Counted from the stretch's first letter, positions 1-11,840 are shown. The stretch: 64,000 nt of DNA from Ophioderma brevispina (GCA_023653785.1 JAMKCH010011834.1:56360-120359); one strand, 5' to 3'. The notes: generated by a model from the letters alone, not told the origin. Translations and numbers: made by a program.

Positions 1-150
1 TCACTGGGGGTGGGGTATTGTCTATCACTGGGGGTGGGAAGTATCTACCCTGGGGTGGGGGAATTGTCTTCACTACTCCTGGGGGGTGGGGAATTAGCTA
101 GCACTGGGGTGGGGGAATTGTCTATCACTGGGGGTGGGGGCATTGTAATA
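1..150. repeat. G-rich minisatellite, unit about 30-32 bases
   Basis: Roughly five degenerate copies of a unit containing CACTGGGGGTGGGG followed by AATTGTCTAT occur from the window edge, so the array probably extends further left. Each copy has G runs of 4-6 on the plus strand and could form G-quadruplexes. Confidence 0.85.
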
Positions 151-968
151 GTTCTCTGCTAATACCTCCACTGGGGAACCCTGCAACAATTTCACATGGA
201 GCATCACCAATCAAGAATCATTCATTTTTCTGGATGAATTAATTGAAGTTGATTATCCAATCCCTTCTCAGATCATCCCTGGGTGATTGACTCCCAAGTA
301 TATTTCCTGTTAAAAAGATATAGAGAGATTTTTCATCCATCTCTGAAGAGTTGCAGCCTTGGTTGTGCAGATGCGAGCATTGCATTGTTTGCTTCACTTC
401 AAAAACTTTTGTTAATAGCTACCCAAAATCTTGTCATTTTAAAAGTACTACCTACCCCCAAGTTAATAGCCAAGTCTCTAATGCCACTCAAATCTTACTC
501 TACAGTTTATATATTAACTTAAATATTCTCATAAGGAAGTGATTAAGATTTAGCCTTGTGGGCTCTCTACTGTTGTCACGTGTTCCCTCCCTGGGATGTG
601 CTTTCTTTCTTCACTATATCGCTGACTTGGTCGGGAAGTTTCGAGGGTTCGGTGAGTACTGACGTACGCTTGCTTACTTGGCGAAGAGCTGATAGCACCA
701 CTGAAATGAAACAGGAGAAGATAGTCATATTGACCATGGTACATTGACCTTAGTATAACATTAGCAAAAAAATGACAAAAAAAAGCTGATAATTGAGATC
801 TTTGCATGGAGTTTATGTGGAAAAAAATCACTACACATGCTTAGGCGTGTGGGTTATCTGCGACAAAGCTCCTCCAGTCTAATGTTGAAAAACCAATGTG
901 GAATGTTACAGTGTAAAATGTAATTACTTGCACTACTTTACTGCCTGGTCAACACTTAAAATAAACTG
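151..968. other. No gene seen
   Basis: No splice-bounded or motif-bearing reading frame was found. The last Mondo exon would be expected on the minus strand here or further left, but no match to the family's short C-terminal tail was recognised. Confidence 0.4.
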
Positions 969-1645
969 ACATGTTGTTGTTGTACGGTTCCGTCATGACT
1001 GACAGGTCGCGACCTTCGTGATGACATGCCATCTCTGTCTGTCTGCTACCAAAGCATACATTGGTGGAAGAGATTGTCCAACAAGAGTTTTAATCCTGTC
1101 GATCCACAGTGTCCGTGGCCTCCCACGTTTCCTCCTTCCTTCAATCTTTCCTTGAAGGATGACTTTTTCAAGGCAGTTACCCTCCCGTCTTGCAATATGG
1201 CCAAAGTAACTTAGTGTTTGGCGGTTGACATGATCCAGCAGATGGTCTTTTTCTCCAATTTCCTGCAGCACACTATTGTTGGTTTCTTTTTTGCAGTCCA
1301 GGATATTCTGAGCATTCTGCGCCAGAACCAGAGCTCAAAGGCATGAATCCTTTTACAATCTGCTTTTGTGAGTGTCCAGGATTCACAGCCGTAGGTTGCA
1401 ACTGGGAAGATGAGTGCACGAACCAAGTGAGTTTTTGTTGCCTTTGTGATTCCTCTATCAGCCCATATTTTTGTGAGCTTAGCCATTGAAGATCTAGCCA
1501 TTGCTAAGCGCTTTCTGATTTCAATTCCACAGCCGCCATCCTGGGAGATTAGGGCACCAAGGAAGTTGAATTGAATAACCCTTTCCACTTCCTTTCCATC
1601 CACTAAGAGAAGATCTGTAGGTAGGTCTTCACCAATGATCATGAT
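969..1645 (-). mobile_element. 3' remnant of a non-LTR retrotransposon (LINE reverse transcriptase tail)
   Basis: Two overlapping minus-strand frames together give the C-terminal part of a LINE-type polyprotein. The first carries FNFLGALISQDGGCGIEIRK, then ATYGCESWTLTKAD and FWRRMLRISW. After a 1-base shift the second carries SYFGHIARREGNCLEKVILQ, then GRRKRGRPRTLWIDRI. The pattern Y-LG-x-I-S-x-DG, YGCE-WTL, RML-I-W, GH-x-R and GRPR-x-x-W is typical of the post-RT region of CR1/RTE/Jockey-like elements. The minus-strand 3' end runs into a short CAA repeat (971-985), as expected of a LINE tail. The RT core and endonuclease are absent (5' truncation), and the frame break and lack of an upstream start mark it as dead. 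Confidence 0.85.
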
Positions 1646-2028
1646 CTTGGTAAACTGACATAATACACTTATATTTGGGTTATGCTTTTTTTTATCATAC
1701 CATGCACCAGAAATGGTTTATGTACTCCCGACAGTATTGTTTGTAACTTAAATTCAAATTGACAAATTGAGTTGGTTTTTACACTATCTTCTTTTAAATT
1801 AAATTTTTTATTCTCAGAATTTAATGCACATGATTTTACTAATGCAGATGGGAGCTTTGAAACAAACTTTTCTTAATGTGACCAAATCAATTTGATGTCT
1901 TGAAGTTTTTGTTTCTTAGCTCTGTCAGATGAGACTAAGGAAGTATAGTGTTCTTCCCACGATGCAATTTTCAAATGCAATTTTTGCACTGGTTGTCACA
2001 TAAGTCTATATATGGACACAGAAAGTAC

Positions 2029-2372
2029 TTAAAGGTGCGTGTTCCGATCGTGTTTGGGACCCCCCTGATTTACCCGGAAGTAGTATCGATTTTGATATCA
2101 GATGAAAGGACGTATTTTTCTCATTTTCGTCCTGAAATATGAGCCCTCAAATCCATTTCATTCCCAAGATATGAACGAAAAACCGCCGTTTTAGTGGTTA
2201 ACCATCATTATTAGCACAGTATTGAATAGGGGTTTGCAATATGCATTATTGCTTCTACCATCAAAACCGCAAGTTTGTTTCCCATGGTACTTGATGGGGC
2301 GTATGTGCAAGTGCCAAGCTTTCATATCAAGTAGAGAACACAATACACATGGATCGGAACAAGCACCTTTAA
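2029..2372. mobile_element. MITE with TTAA target duplication, copy A
   Basis: Ends are inverted copies: AGGTGCGTGTTCCGATC at the left, and its near-complement GATCGGAACAAGCACCT at the right. TTAA lies on each side. TTAA duplication with short TIRs is the hallmark of piggyBac-type transposition. There is no coding capacity. A related empty site at 46911-47035 supports the boundaries. Confidence 0.87.
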
Positions 2373-2498
2373 ATGCGAAGATTGGAATGAGTTCTGTTCA
2401 TTTAGGTCATTTTGGTCACTATAAACATATGTGACAAGCGGTACAAAAATTGTATTGGAAAAATGCATTGTGGGATACATCCTGTTGATGAGACTTAC

Positions 2499-2627
2499 CC
2501 GTCCTGAGAGCCCTTAGCCTGCAGTGTTCTTCTATCCACTCTGTGACAGCAGCATCAAACTCAGTGGACGGATTATCACAAACAGCATTGAGGTATGTCT
2601 TGAATAATGGCCTTACTATCATGCTAA
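2499..2627 (-). CDS. mondo: Mondo exon: C-terminal domain, RPLF block
   Basis: Acceptor ATCACACAG, donor GTAAGT. The exon is open and encodes SMIVRPLFKTYLNAVCD and then EFDAAVTEWIEEHCRLRALR. It aligns with the family's S-I-x-I-RPLF-E-S-F block and a W-x-x-x-x-C-x-LPALRP ending. This domain mediates Mlx heterodimerisation and cytoplasmic retention. Joining to the 4.3-kb exon needs one more T (family: WIFS), so the junction is out by a base as written. The exon lies immediately before a TTAA MITE and about 130 bases from another one. The following terminal exon was not identified in the remaining 2.5 kb. Confidence 0.82.
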
Positions 2628-2677
2628 CTGTGTGATAAAAGGTTGGAAATAAGATACAATTCACATTACAGTATTAT

Positions 2678-3036
2678 TTAAAGGTGCAACGAGAGATTTC
2701 ACATATCAAGGTTCCCTCAAAATCGAAAGCATTGATTTTTGCCGATGTAAAGCTTTGGCACCAAAAATAACCCCATCTTGAAAGAATTGAGCTGAGAAAT
2801 GTTTTGTTTGGTACAAAAGTTGTGAAATTCCTATTTCGTATAGAATCAAATACGAAATTCAGCCTGTTTTTAATTATTGAAATATAAGCAAATCGAACCC
2901 TCACTTTTTTTCCTCTGCTTACTTAAGACATTTTGTAGCCAATTCTATTAGTGCTAAGAGTCTATATGATTACTATTAAGACACAATCATTTGGACAATA
3001 GTTTGGGTGCCTCAAATCTCTCGTTGTCACTTTTAA
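2678..3036. mobile_element. MITE with TTAA target duplication, family B copy 1
   Basis: TIRs read AGGTGCAACGAGAGATTT and, inverted, AAATCTCTCGTTGTCACTT, bounded by TTAA. The interior is shared with copies at 21.4, 45.9 and 53.9 kb, including a motif close to TTTCGTATAGAATCAAATAC. Non-coding; it sits in the Mondo intron between the last two exons seen. Confidence 0.87.
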
Positions 3037-4275
3037 GTTGAACCGCGAGGCCCGGTCGTCGTTGTTCTACGCCAAAATGTGCATGTTTGTCCCGGTGATA
3101 GAGACGACTAATACAGGCCGAGGCTAAAACAATACATTTATTCCATTCGTAAGACATTATCATATAAGACTTATTATTAACTATTACCAAATTTTGGCAG
3201 ATTTTTCCCAACAAATTTCCCCTTGGGCGTTTAAATTGATTAGTCCCATTCTGCTATTTGATTGGTCCAAGTACCCACGCCCGACAGGCGTACGCGATCG
3301 AGTGGGGCCACGAAAGGAGATGAGGCTGGGCGTTATGTTTATGTGGCTAGCTATGATTTGTTAATCAATCTCATATCATCCCAAGCCGGGCCCAGGAAAC
3401 CAATGAAATTGCATAAATAATCTTAAGTGTTTAAAAATGTTATTTAAGTCATGAATATTACAGGTTGACTCAGAATTTCAAAATGTAACTTTTTCATATA
3501 TTAATTAAAATGTCAACTATAACTACCATAGTCACCTAAATATCAATGCCAAAGTGTGTAGATGAAATCAGATTTTTTTGTTTTCATGGAGTACCCATTT
3601 ACGTGTATTTGTATAAGTGTCATAGTATACTGTGTGTATAACATTCTGGATCGCGCAGTTTCATAAAAGTTTGCAATTTTCTATATGAAGGACTTTGATT
3701 TGAGCTACTTTTCGCAGTGATTACTTATATGGACATGAATTGGTTTACATGCAAAAACATGATTGGTTGAAAATTCAGAGTCCCTCCTTGGGAAATCTTA
3801 AGTTCACACACCTTTAAAATACATTACTAATAATGTTTAATGTCACAATAAAAACTGATAGAGAATGAGCCAAATGTTAAATCTCATTTTCAGGCACTTT
3901 ATCAGGTTGACAGTACAGTTGGCACAAAAAGTATCTTGGCCGTTTTTTTTGATCAGTTTGGCCAAGTCCAATAATTTTGAACATTTTCAAGATATACATT
4001 TTTGTTGCTTGTAAAAAAAAAAACCTGCAACTTTCGGTTTGGAGTTTTACATCTTTCAGCATTCTTATCTCATCCATTTTAGCTTCTTTTTTACAGTGAG
4101 TGTTGAATGAAAACCAAGACCTAGCACGATATGTTTATTTCCGAAACTTTCAAAATTGGATTTTGGCACATAAGGATTGAAAAACATGCCCAAGGGAATA
4201 TGTCGAATACTTTTATACCCAACTGTACTACTTTAGTCACTTTCAATTTGCATTTTGGTTACACAAAGAGGATAC
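3037..4275. other. Mondo intron, no other feature seen
   Basis: AT-rich sequence with homopolymer runs. The longest ORF here (minus, 66 residues) has no recognisable feature. Confidence 0.45.
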
Positions 4276-4399
4276 AATCCAGAATTTCCAGTTGGAGTTA
4301 ACCTCTCTCCTTGATGTAGGCATCCAGCATGGCTTGTAATTGCCTGTCATTCCTGGGGTGGACAAGAGCCGCACTGTCGGGCACTCATCCTGGCATTTC
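4276..4399 (-). CDS. mondo: Mondo exon: start of C-terminal dimerisation domain
   Basis: Acceptor CTTGTAG, donor GTATCC. One frame reads VPDSAALVHPRNDRQLQAML then DAYIKER. The next frame reads VNSNWKFWI. In MondoA/ChREBP and Mlx the equivalent segment is a LPATG-like stretch, then an R-F-D-x-M-R-D-M-F-D-x-Y block and NWKFWIF, which opens the dimerisation/cytoplasmic-localisation domain. An extra G in GAGAGAGG (about 4298-4305) explains the main break. A TGA just after the acceptor suggests either a second break or use of the downstream AG at GATGAG. Confidence 0.75.
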
Positions 4400-4432
4400 C
4401 TACAAGGAGAACAAGATAAAGCAGAAAAAAAT

Positions 4433-4750
4433 TGGTTGGTTTGGCGTAACCCCGACCGACCCTAAAACAACCTGCCAACTCAGTTAATGATAAAAAAATA
4501 TTCTGTCGACCGACCCATTATTTTCATCCACAATTAAAAAAAAAAAAAATTATTACAACACAAAGACAAAAATAACAAAACAAGACAACAAAGCAACTAC
4601 AACAAGTAAAATAAAAGATCTTTGCTATGTAATTGAAAAAAGCCTTAAAATAGTAACATCTTGTATTCATTTTAGCTTAAAACTTTAATCTAAAAAAAAA
4701 TTAAAAAATCTGACTGACCCTGATATTTTATCGTTACGCCAAACAAACAC
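4433..4750. mobile_element. Short TIR element (MITE-like)
   Basis: The left end TTGGTTTGGCGTAAC is matched by inverted GTTACGCCAAACAAAC at the right. The interior is A/T-rich with several CGACCGACC motifs near both ends. No clear target duplication was seen. Confidence 0.6.
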
Positions 4751-4842
4751 CATGTTTTTTATGCCTAAAGCAGAAAAAAAATTATAAAAGTGCATTTCTA
4801 ATCAGCACCTTCAAATCTTGTTCAAACAGGATGGACATTATA

Positions 4843-5072
4843 CACAGGTACGGTGCCCATCTCTCTTTCAAAGTGATTGAGCCAGACTCCACCATATAAT
4901 GTTGCTGTAGGGGGATCGCTAAGCCTCATCTGCAGAGTATGTTACCTTCCCAACATTAAATCATGCCGTAACCCAAATACACCTGGGTAAAGAGAGTAAT
5001 TGAGGTAAGCACCTTACTCAAGGACACACCATGTTGGCTGCAGCGGGACTAGAACCCATGACCTACAGATCT
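4843..5072 (-). repeat. tRNA-derived SINE, degenerate copy
   Basis: On the minus strand it runs from a B-box-like GGGTTCTAGTCCCGCTGCAG through the middle motif TGTGTCCTTGAGTAAGGTGC to the tail. It shares order and sequence with the copies at 30.9 and 45.4 kb. The tRNA head is truncated. Confidence 0.72.
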
Positions 5073-5586
5073 ATCTACAATTTAAAAATAAAAAAAGACC
5101 CAAACCCCCAAACAAAAACAAAATCCAAAATTAAAAAATTTCAGTCAATTCTAACAGTGTGTTTGATATTATGAGTGAATGGTCATATATCACGCTGCCC
5201 TACAAGCCCCTGTGTTATAATTCTGTCTATTAACAACAGAAAACAACAAAAAATTGTGAATTTCGTCTGGAGTAGAAGAATAATCAGATATAAGCACAAA
5301 TCTCTACTTAGGCCAAATGGTAAGATAATATCAAAATCTCATTTTTTGGAGGTAATGTGGGAAACGAGTCTGGATCACAAAAGCCCCTTTAAAGCTAAAA
5401 GAAATGCACATTGTCAACCTAAATATTGAATACTGTTTTTCTTTTCTATTTCCTCCAGAAACTATGGGCAACAGTGATTTATAGTTTCCTTGAAAAACAA
5501 TAATAAAGTTGCTTACCTTAATATAAAATGGTTTTATTCAAATTCCAGCAAAAGAATATAAAAGACTCAACAGTTTCACCATTCAC

Positions 5587-5690
5587 TTGCCTCTATAGCA
5601 TCATTCATGGTTCAATTTTCCACCTAAGTTTCTCGCCAGCCTTTTCATTTCATTTACATCTTTCTTTCAAATTGATGATGTGTTCATGAC
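5587..5690 (-). CDS. mondo: Mondo exon: leucine zipper, heavily frame-broken
   Basis: Acceptor TTTACACAG follows a T-run. The first frame gives HEHIINLKE, which joins LLIKG of the bHLH exon just as AEYI follows helix 2 in the family. The second frame gives KDVNEMKRLARNL, a third KLRWKIE, and then MNDAIEA. The last piece aligns with the EELNAAI segment at the end of the Mondo zipper. Two to three single-base shifts in about 100 bases would be needed. The donor is uncertain: either GTGAAT, or a GC-type GCAAGT a few bases earlier, so the lower boundary may be off by about 5 bases. Confidence 0.62.
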
Positions 5691-7999
5691 CTGTGTAAAA
5701 AAAATTCAAGAGTAAGGATGTAACCTCAGAAAATTATTTGTTTGCAACAATCACCGTGCATTTACAAGATACACCGCAGGAATATGAGTGTAGAATGGAG
5801 CAATAGAGACTCGTTTGAATTGTTTGAATTGTTGATTTATATTCTCGTAAGTGGTGGCCAGGGGGTTAAATTGACATATCCAAGTATTAGATGACACTCA
5901 GGACATAACACGTTTCCTTCCCATTTTCATGCGATTTTTGAAACCCATAGAATGTCACACTCAGGTCAGTTTTAAGACTATACTGCCTGTCCATTTCAAT
6001 TTATTTGATAGAGCCCCACCTGGGGTAGCCAGTAGCAATTGAATGTCCACATTTAAAGGTTAATTTTATTCCTATGGACGTTATGTGTTCGTACTATTGA
6101 CTGGGCTGTTCCTAAACCACAAAGTTCAAACATCTATAGTTTTTTGCAATCGCATCACCTTTTTTGAAGCTCATAGGAAGGCTTCACTATTTAAACAAAT
6201 AAAAGTATAATGGTGTTAGCTAGAGGTTTATTTCTATTCAAAATTCCTGAGAAATGTGAGGACCAATATATTATATACTATATAATACTGAGAATAGAAG
6301 GACATGTATTCCATACTGTCCTCTAAAAGGAAGAGTTTTCTATTAAAAAGGCCTTCTTAAAGTAGTTATACCGACAGTCATATACACACACATTCATACA
6401 CACTAGTAATTAAAGTTTAAGCACGTCACGTACCTATGTCACATACAGAAAGACATAAGACATCTATGACAACACACCACACAAATACATCAGAATTAAG
6501 ACTGGTTATGCTTCTAACAACATCAGTTAAGGTGACTCAATAAAACATATGCAAAGACGTGATTACTTTGAACCTTGTATTGTTCATACACACGGTTTAT
6601 GAGAATCCCTATTATCTGAAAAGGGTAGACAGAAAGCACACTCTTATCTCTTTAATAAGCAATGGTTATGACTATTTACTGTTTGATTACCCTGGAGTGA
6701 ACTTTAGTTGAATTAACTAAACAAAATAACATTCAGTCTTGCAATCTAAACCTTTTCCTTTCTCAATGTGTCACATCTGTCCTACCGCAACACCTGTTAT
6801 TAATATCAACACTTCATGACCAATCGATCACACAATTGTCGGAGTGTCATTTATCAGGAATATTCATACTAAAAATTTGTGTCTAAATGACTTTGTGAAT
6901 TTTACCAATTTTTTTTACTACGGATGCATTATCTGAACTCCGGATTCTATTTCTTGCATTTCAGGAAATTTCCTGACACTTAAATCTGTGATTTATTTAA
7001 CTCCATGTAAATTAAATTGGTCTGGAAAATGCTTTGTAATCCATGCTGGTGTGATCCGGCAATGCACATAATAGTATACACTGTAATACTAGTGCATATA
7101 TGCTGCAGGTAGTGTGTGATCATTCAAAAACTTTTCCACTGATTATACCTGCTGATTAGGCACTTGGACATTATGTAACCTAGGCGGTCCCCAGGTTTAG
7201 CGATCACCTAGCTGCTGAATGACCCAGCATCACAACTCGACCCCACCAGTTTCATTCCACACACCAACGTTTACCCCATTTGACCTCCTTTGACTGAATG
7301 ACCCCTGAATGACATTTGATCACGTTAACCAAGACAAACTTGGTCTTCGCGGTCAAGGGCAACTACCAACAGTTTCAGGAACATGAGACCCTTGGTCTCC
7401 GAGAAATAGACCGGACAGACAGCCAGGCAGACAGACAGATCATCGGTATTATTATAATAGATTTTTTGAGCAACTCAGCAAACATTGGTAAACAAATGGT
7501 TGGTAGGTAAAGACCAAAGTTTTACCATTTTTATCAAAAGTCCAAAATCTTTTTTTATTCCATTTTACAAAACAGATTTTCACAGATTTTTTGTTTAGCA
7601 TGAAAAAAAATGTGAAAATGGCCACATAATTAGTCCTCTACAGAAACTGTGGAGCAATTACAAGTCATTGAGTGCTCACCGCGAACTATCCGAACAAATC
7701 AAAGAAAACAAATCAGAAAACATCATGCTTAACCCCTTTTACAGTCTGTATAGGTTCTAACACACGTCAGTGCTTTTGAGATGGCTTTCCGAACGACCAC
7801 GGTCATGTAGACCTTTGGCGGCCTAACTATCACAAACAATAACCCATACTAGGCTTATTTGTACTCATTTTATCAGCATTTTTCATTCAGATTCCAAATA
7901 GGGGCTTGAAAACGCAAATTATTGGAATGGGGGGGGACAAAAGAAAAAATGCCTCTGAGCACTACATCATCAGCAGGGGCCAAAAAGTAATGATTATAC
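5691..7999. other. Mondo intron between bHLH and zipper exons
   Basis: No gene, RNA or bounded repeat was recognised. The ORFs present are short and featureless. Confidence 0.45.
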
Positions 8000-8146
8000 C
8001 TTTGATTAAGAGTGTGGCAGTGCTGATCTTGTTCCATCGGGATTGTTCTTAATCTTGGAAGGAGTGCCTGCATCTCGTCAAGTCCAGTCTGGATGTTAAC
8101 CGACGTTTGTGCTCCGATTTAAGGTGTTTTAACCTTCTCTTGTTTC
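8000..8146 (-). CDS. mondo: Mondo exon: bHLH DNA-binding domain, two frame breaks
   Basis: Acceptor CATTTAG, donor GTATAA. The first part reads KRRLKHLKSEHKRR. This has the bHLH basic-region pattern H-x3-E-x2-RR, in which H and E contact the E-box and the arginines the backbone. One base out of frame it continues NIQTGLDEMQALLPRL (helix 1, aligned with NIKLGFDTLHGLV of vertebrate Mondo). After a second shift it reads WNKISTATLLIK (loop and helix 2, aligned with LKVSKATTLQK). The donor phase then fits the zipper exon. The first break sits at CGGTT, where a missing T would restore F-N-I. Three collinear matches in three frames make the bHLH assignment solid, while the reading frame as given is broken. 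Confidence 0.82.
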
Positions 8147-8281
8147 CTAAATGAATCATTGAGGGTCTATTATTAATGGTTATGGATGGTTTACCAAGGT
8201 TTATCTGTAAAATACAATCTGTTGTGTTCCTACATACATCACTGATGAGATTATGAATGGTTTAGGCAACAGAAATAACAA

Positions 8282-8565
8282 AAACCCTGTTTTACGGGCC
8301 CGCCCAAACCTCTGATTTTTCCGATTTTTTTTTGTATTGTTTTTTCAAAAAATCATGTTAAAATCAGTCTGTTTTTACTCAATTCATCAATTTTGCTAAG
8401 TTTTTTTTAGAAAATTTGTTACAATTTTTTCATTTTTCTCTTGATTTTTCATGATTTTTGGGCTATTTTAGCCAATTTTACCTCCAGAAAAGAAAAAAAT
8501 ATATAAAAAAAAGAAAAAATTGCCCGACCCGATCTTAAGGTCCGCTCTCCCGTAAAACAGGGTTT
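8282..8565. mobile_element. Short TIR element (MITE-like)
   Basis: The left terminus AAACCCTGTTTTACGGG is repeated exactly in inverted orientation at the right terminus, CCCGTAAAACAGGGTTT. The interior is T-rich then A-rich and could fold further. It has no coding capacity. It lies in the intron directly upstream of the bHLH exon. Confidence 0.75.
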
Positions 8566-9021
8566 CTTTCTTTTTTCGTCGCCTTACTGATTGGTTTCTT
8601 AATAAAATATAATCTTCTCTATGTTTCTTAAATTAATGATACTATTAATGTTTATTTTGCTTTACCATTATTTGAATAAAATACAATCTTCTCCTTATAT
8701 CCTACATCCAATAATTGATGGCTTATTGATTGGTTTATTGTTTATTGATGGTTTACTAATGTTTTACTAAAAATTTAGCTTCTTGGCATACATCTGTTCT
8801 GCACATATAGTGGTTTCTCTGATGTGCTGATCGCTGATTCGGCTGGCTGCACCGCGCCAGCGAGCATGTTTATGTAGATATGTCGCACACTAAAAATTAC
8901 CACATACACCGCGCCATGAACATGTTTTAAGTGGATATGTCGCACCTAATAAAATAATCACATAAAACAACCTGCAATTCATATCAACGTAATATTAATT
9001 CTCCTCATAGAAATGGCCTAC

Positions 9022-9070
9022 CTTATCTGCTCGTTCTGAATTGTCTGGGGTCTTCTGCCGCTTTGCTTTT
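9022..9070 (-). CDS. mondo: Possible small Mondo exon: basic linker
   Basis: A 49-base interval has a pyrimidine-rich acceptor (CCTCCCATAG) and a GTAGGC donor. One frame reads KAKRQKTPDNSERADK, a basic linker of the kind found just before the Mondo bHLH, where the next exon starts with KRRLKHLKSEHKRR. Another frame (REKQSGRRPQTIQ when joined to the previous exon) is also open, so the frame is not settled. It is a weak candidate on its own. Confidence 0.45.
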
Positions 9071-9599
9071 CTATGGGAGGAAACTGAAGATAAACCAAAA
9101 AACTAGATCAGGGTTGTAGTTGAGACCAACACAATACATGAAAACAATGGCAGAAATTAAATCTGGGACAAAACTTCCACTCAGATCACATTAAACCATG
9201 TGACAAACACAGTATTGTGCTTGTAAAACAGGTTGGAAATTGGCAAAAAGAACAACGCTTCCTGCCGACGCCAAAACCAAGTCTTTCTGCTGAATTTTTG
9301 GGTCTACCTCACAAAGACAACCTCTTCCTATAAATCTGCCTGGGAGTTTATTTTCTCCTTTCGCAGGTTTTGGCCGTTGCGAACGCGTGTGCTGCAGTGC
9401 ATCAGTCACATACACGCCTGTTTGGATGTTACAACAAACCGTGCCCGTGGATTGGTTTTAAATTTAGCTGTTGTTGTTCAACTTGTTACTATGCTGAGGC
9501 ATGAATGGCACCCCCACACATATATATCTGTACCACCCCACACTCTACTGTGCCAGTCCTAGAAAAAGGTATTGAATAGAACCCTGGTTTTATATATCT

Positions 9600-9880
9600 C
9601 AAAGTAACCTAAGCATTTGAAAAATGGGGGGTGGGGGGAATTCTTTTTGTCCCCCCCCAATTTTTTTCCTCCTGCCCTAGTTTGTCTCCCCCCCCCCCCC
9701 CCCCGGCCAAAATCAACCAAAATTTGGGAAAAATCAAGCGATTTTTGGCCAAAATTGTTAAAAATCTCCAATATTTGATACTTTGCCTCTCCCCAGAATT
9801 TCCTTTGGTGGCCCCTGCCCCCCCCAATTCACTTTGCACCCTGTTTGCCCCCCCAGAACAAGAGGTCGGCCTGCCACTGA
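9600..9880. repeat. G/C-homopolymer-rich repeat, possible truncated hAT-type MITE
   Basis: Long C runs (about 9687-9704) and CCCCCCAATT-like blocks occur. One end carries GGCCTGCCACTG, whose complement CAGTGGCAGGCC resembles the termini of the element at 27.6 kb. No matching left terminus or duplication was found. Confidence 0.35.
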
Positions 9881-11680
9881 TTATAAATCTTATCTTTAGT
9901 TGCATGCCTAACATTTTGTGATAACACTGGGGCTACACATTTTTTTAATTGTAATGTGTATTGTAATTATTTTAACAATTTTAAGTTAACCGACCAGACA
10001 TTGTGCAATCAATAATCTATCAAAGAAATAAATGCACATTGTACCACTGTATTATGTTGAAAGAAAAAAAAAGAATTCTCCAATCACAGATTTGACAAGA
10101 GTAAAATTTTACCTTACATCAATTCTCTCTGCACAGCTGCTTCATTTATCTCAACTATGTTGGGTCCCTGGTGACGCAACGCCGCACCTGCAACACATTT
10201 GTTTCATTGGTCGTCAAAGAGTAGCGGTGTGAACAGATAAGTACATGACGATTGGTAGGGTAGAAAATTCAATAAAGAGGAAACGGTTAGAATTCCATAC
10301 GTTGTGAACTCAAAGCAATCCACACAAACATCACAAACATCATAAAAACAAACAAATTTTTAACAAAAAATACTTTCAGACTTTTTCAACGCAGTTTACT
10401 TCAACAAAATGCTTGGGGTTTCACAATAACAGAATTGAGATACAATCACCAGGGGGCAAAGGCTACACAGTGTCAAATAACATTTGACAGTGTTAGATTG
10501 GACTTTGACGAACAGATGAGATTGGTTTGTGGCGAATGCATGCCATTACTCAGGGTTTCACAATGACATGCTTGAAAAAGAAATTCTTTAAAAAGAAATC
10601 AGCAATGAACAAATTATGTAATAGTATCCTGTACCTTTAAAAGAAACAAAGAATGGAGGGATTTATTTAATTCAGGTCATAAACATCAGGCAAAAAGTGA
10701 TTATTTAAGAAATTGTTTGGGGGGAGAACTGTGATACCAAAGGAATCATGAGGTTTTAAATATAAAACAAGACCAATAAGAGGAAAAGGGGAATGTAAAA
10801 GATTTGTTAATGTCTAAAATCACACCTTTGTCTTGAATCAAGGGATTTTTTTTTATTCAAGAGGTTGGAATTATTGGAGGATCTGTGTTACCAAATAAAT
10901 TTTAGAATTAAACAAAACAGCTAAATTTTTACTGTCATTTGTTTCTTAAGAGTATCCACTGGGCTATATGTGCAATGATAATTTCATCAATTTAGGGTAG
11001 AGACTTGATCTTAGCCTTTTAATGAGTATTGGCAATTGCATAACTTAAAGAAGCTGGGGGATCCGTCCCCATCCCCCCACAGATAACAAATTTAAACAGG
11101 AGCACGGTGGAGTTAAGGAACATGAAAAGTACTCACAGGTAAACATATCAAAAAAATTCAGGCGATTAATTTCGCACACACAATAAAAACATTTACCCAG
11201 CACACAATAATAACCCCCCATAAACGGTGAGAAAAGCAAAATTTGTGGTTATATCTACACAAATATGGAACAAGTGAAAACCACGGCGTCCGACACCACG
11301 CCGTAGGAATACTTGCCGCAAGAGCAGGTACAACATTATACATGTAGTCGAGTGGTTAGATTTTTAAAGGCTGTGTGGGCAATAATACAGCAGCCCGCAT
11401 GAACCCAGGCTTGTATAGACCTTTCCCCTCTCGAGTTACTCACTAGACGCAGCGGTCGACGGATAGCTCGCCGTTGACACGGTTTGAAAAACGCCCTCCC
11501 GGTCTGCCGTGGATGAGGGACTAAGCATGCCAAGGTCCTTAACATCAGACTATGGAAACACATTGTGGGGGGAACGAATATGTGGCGGTTAGATTTACAG
11601 GAAATGCGAGGGCGTATCTGAAAAGTGTTCACTTACCTTAATTCGCCTTGTGTATTGCTGAAAAATGTAGCTTGATTGGT

Positions 11681-11840
11681 TGGGTACAGTTTATACAAAA
11701 AGACAAGTTGTAGAATACCCTGCCTTGCTCTAGAGCTGTGTGCTAGTCTCCAACAAAATCTGGGGTTGGTTTGGTTGATTTGTATTTGTTTGGTATGCTG
11801 GAGACTAGCACGATGGTTGGGTATTCTATGCAACTTACCA
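11681..11840. repeat. Imperfect hairpin
   Basis: The left arm contains GTTGTAGAATACCC and GTGCTAGTCTCC. The right arm has GGAGACTAGCAC and GGGTATTCTATGCAAC in inverted order. The arms are about 45-70 bases with an internal mismatch zone. Confidence 0.7.
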
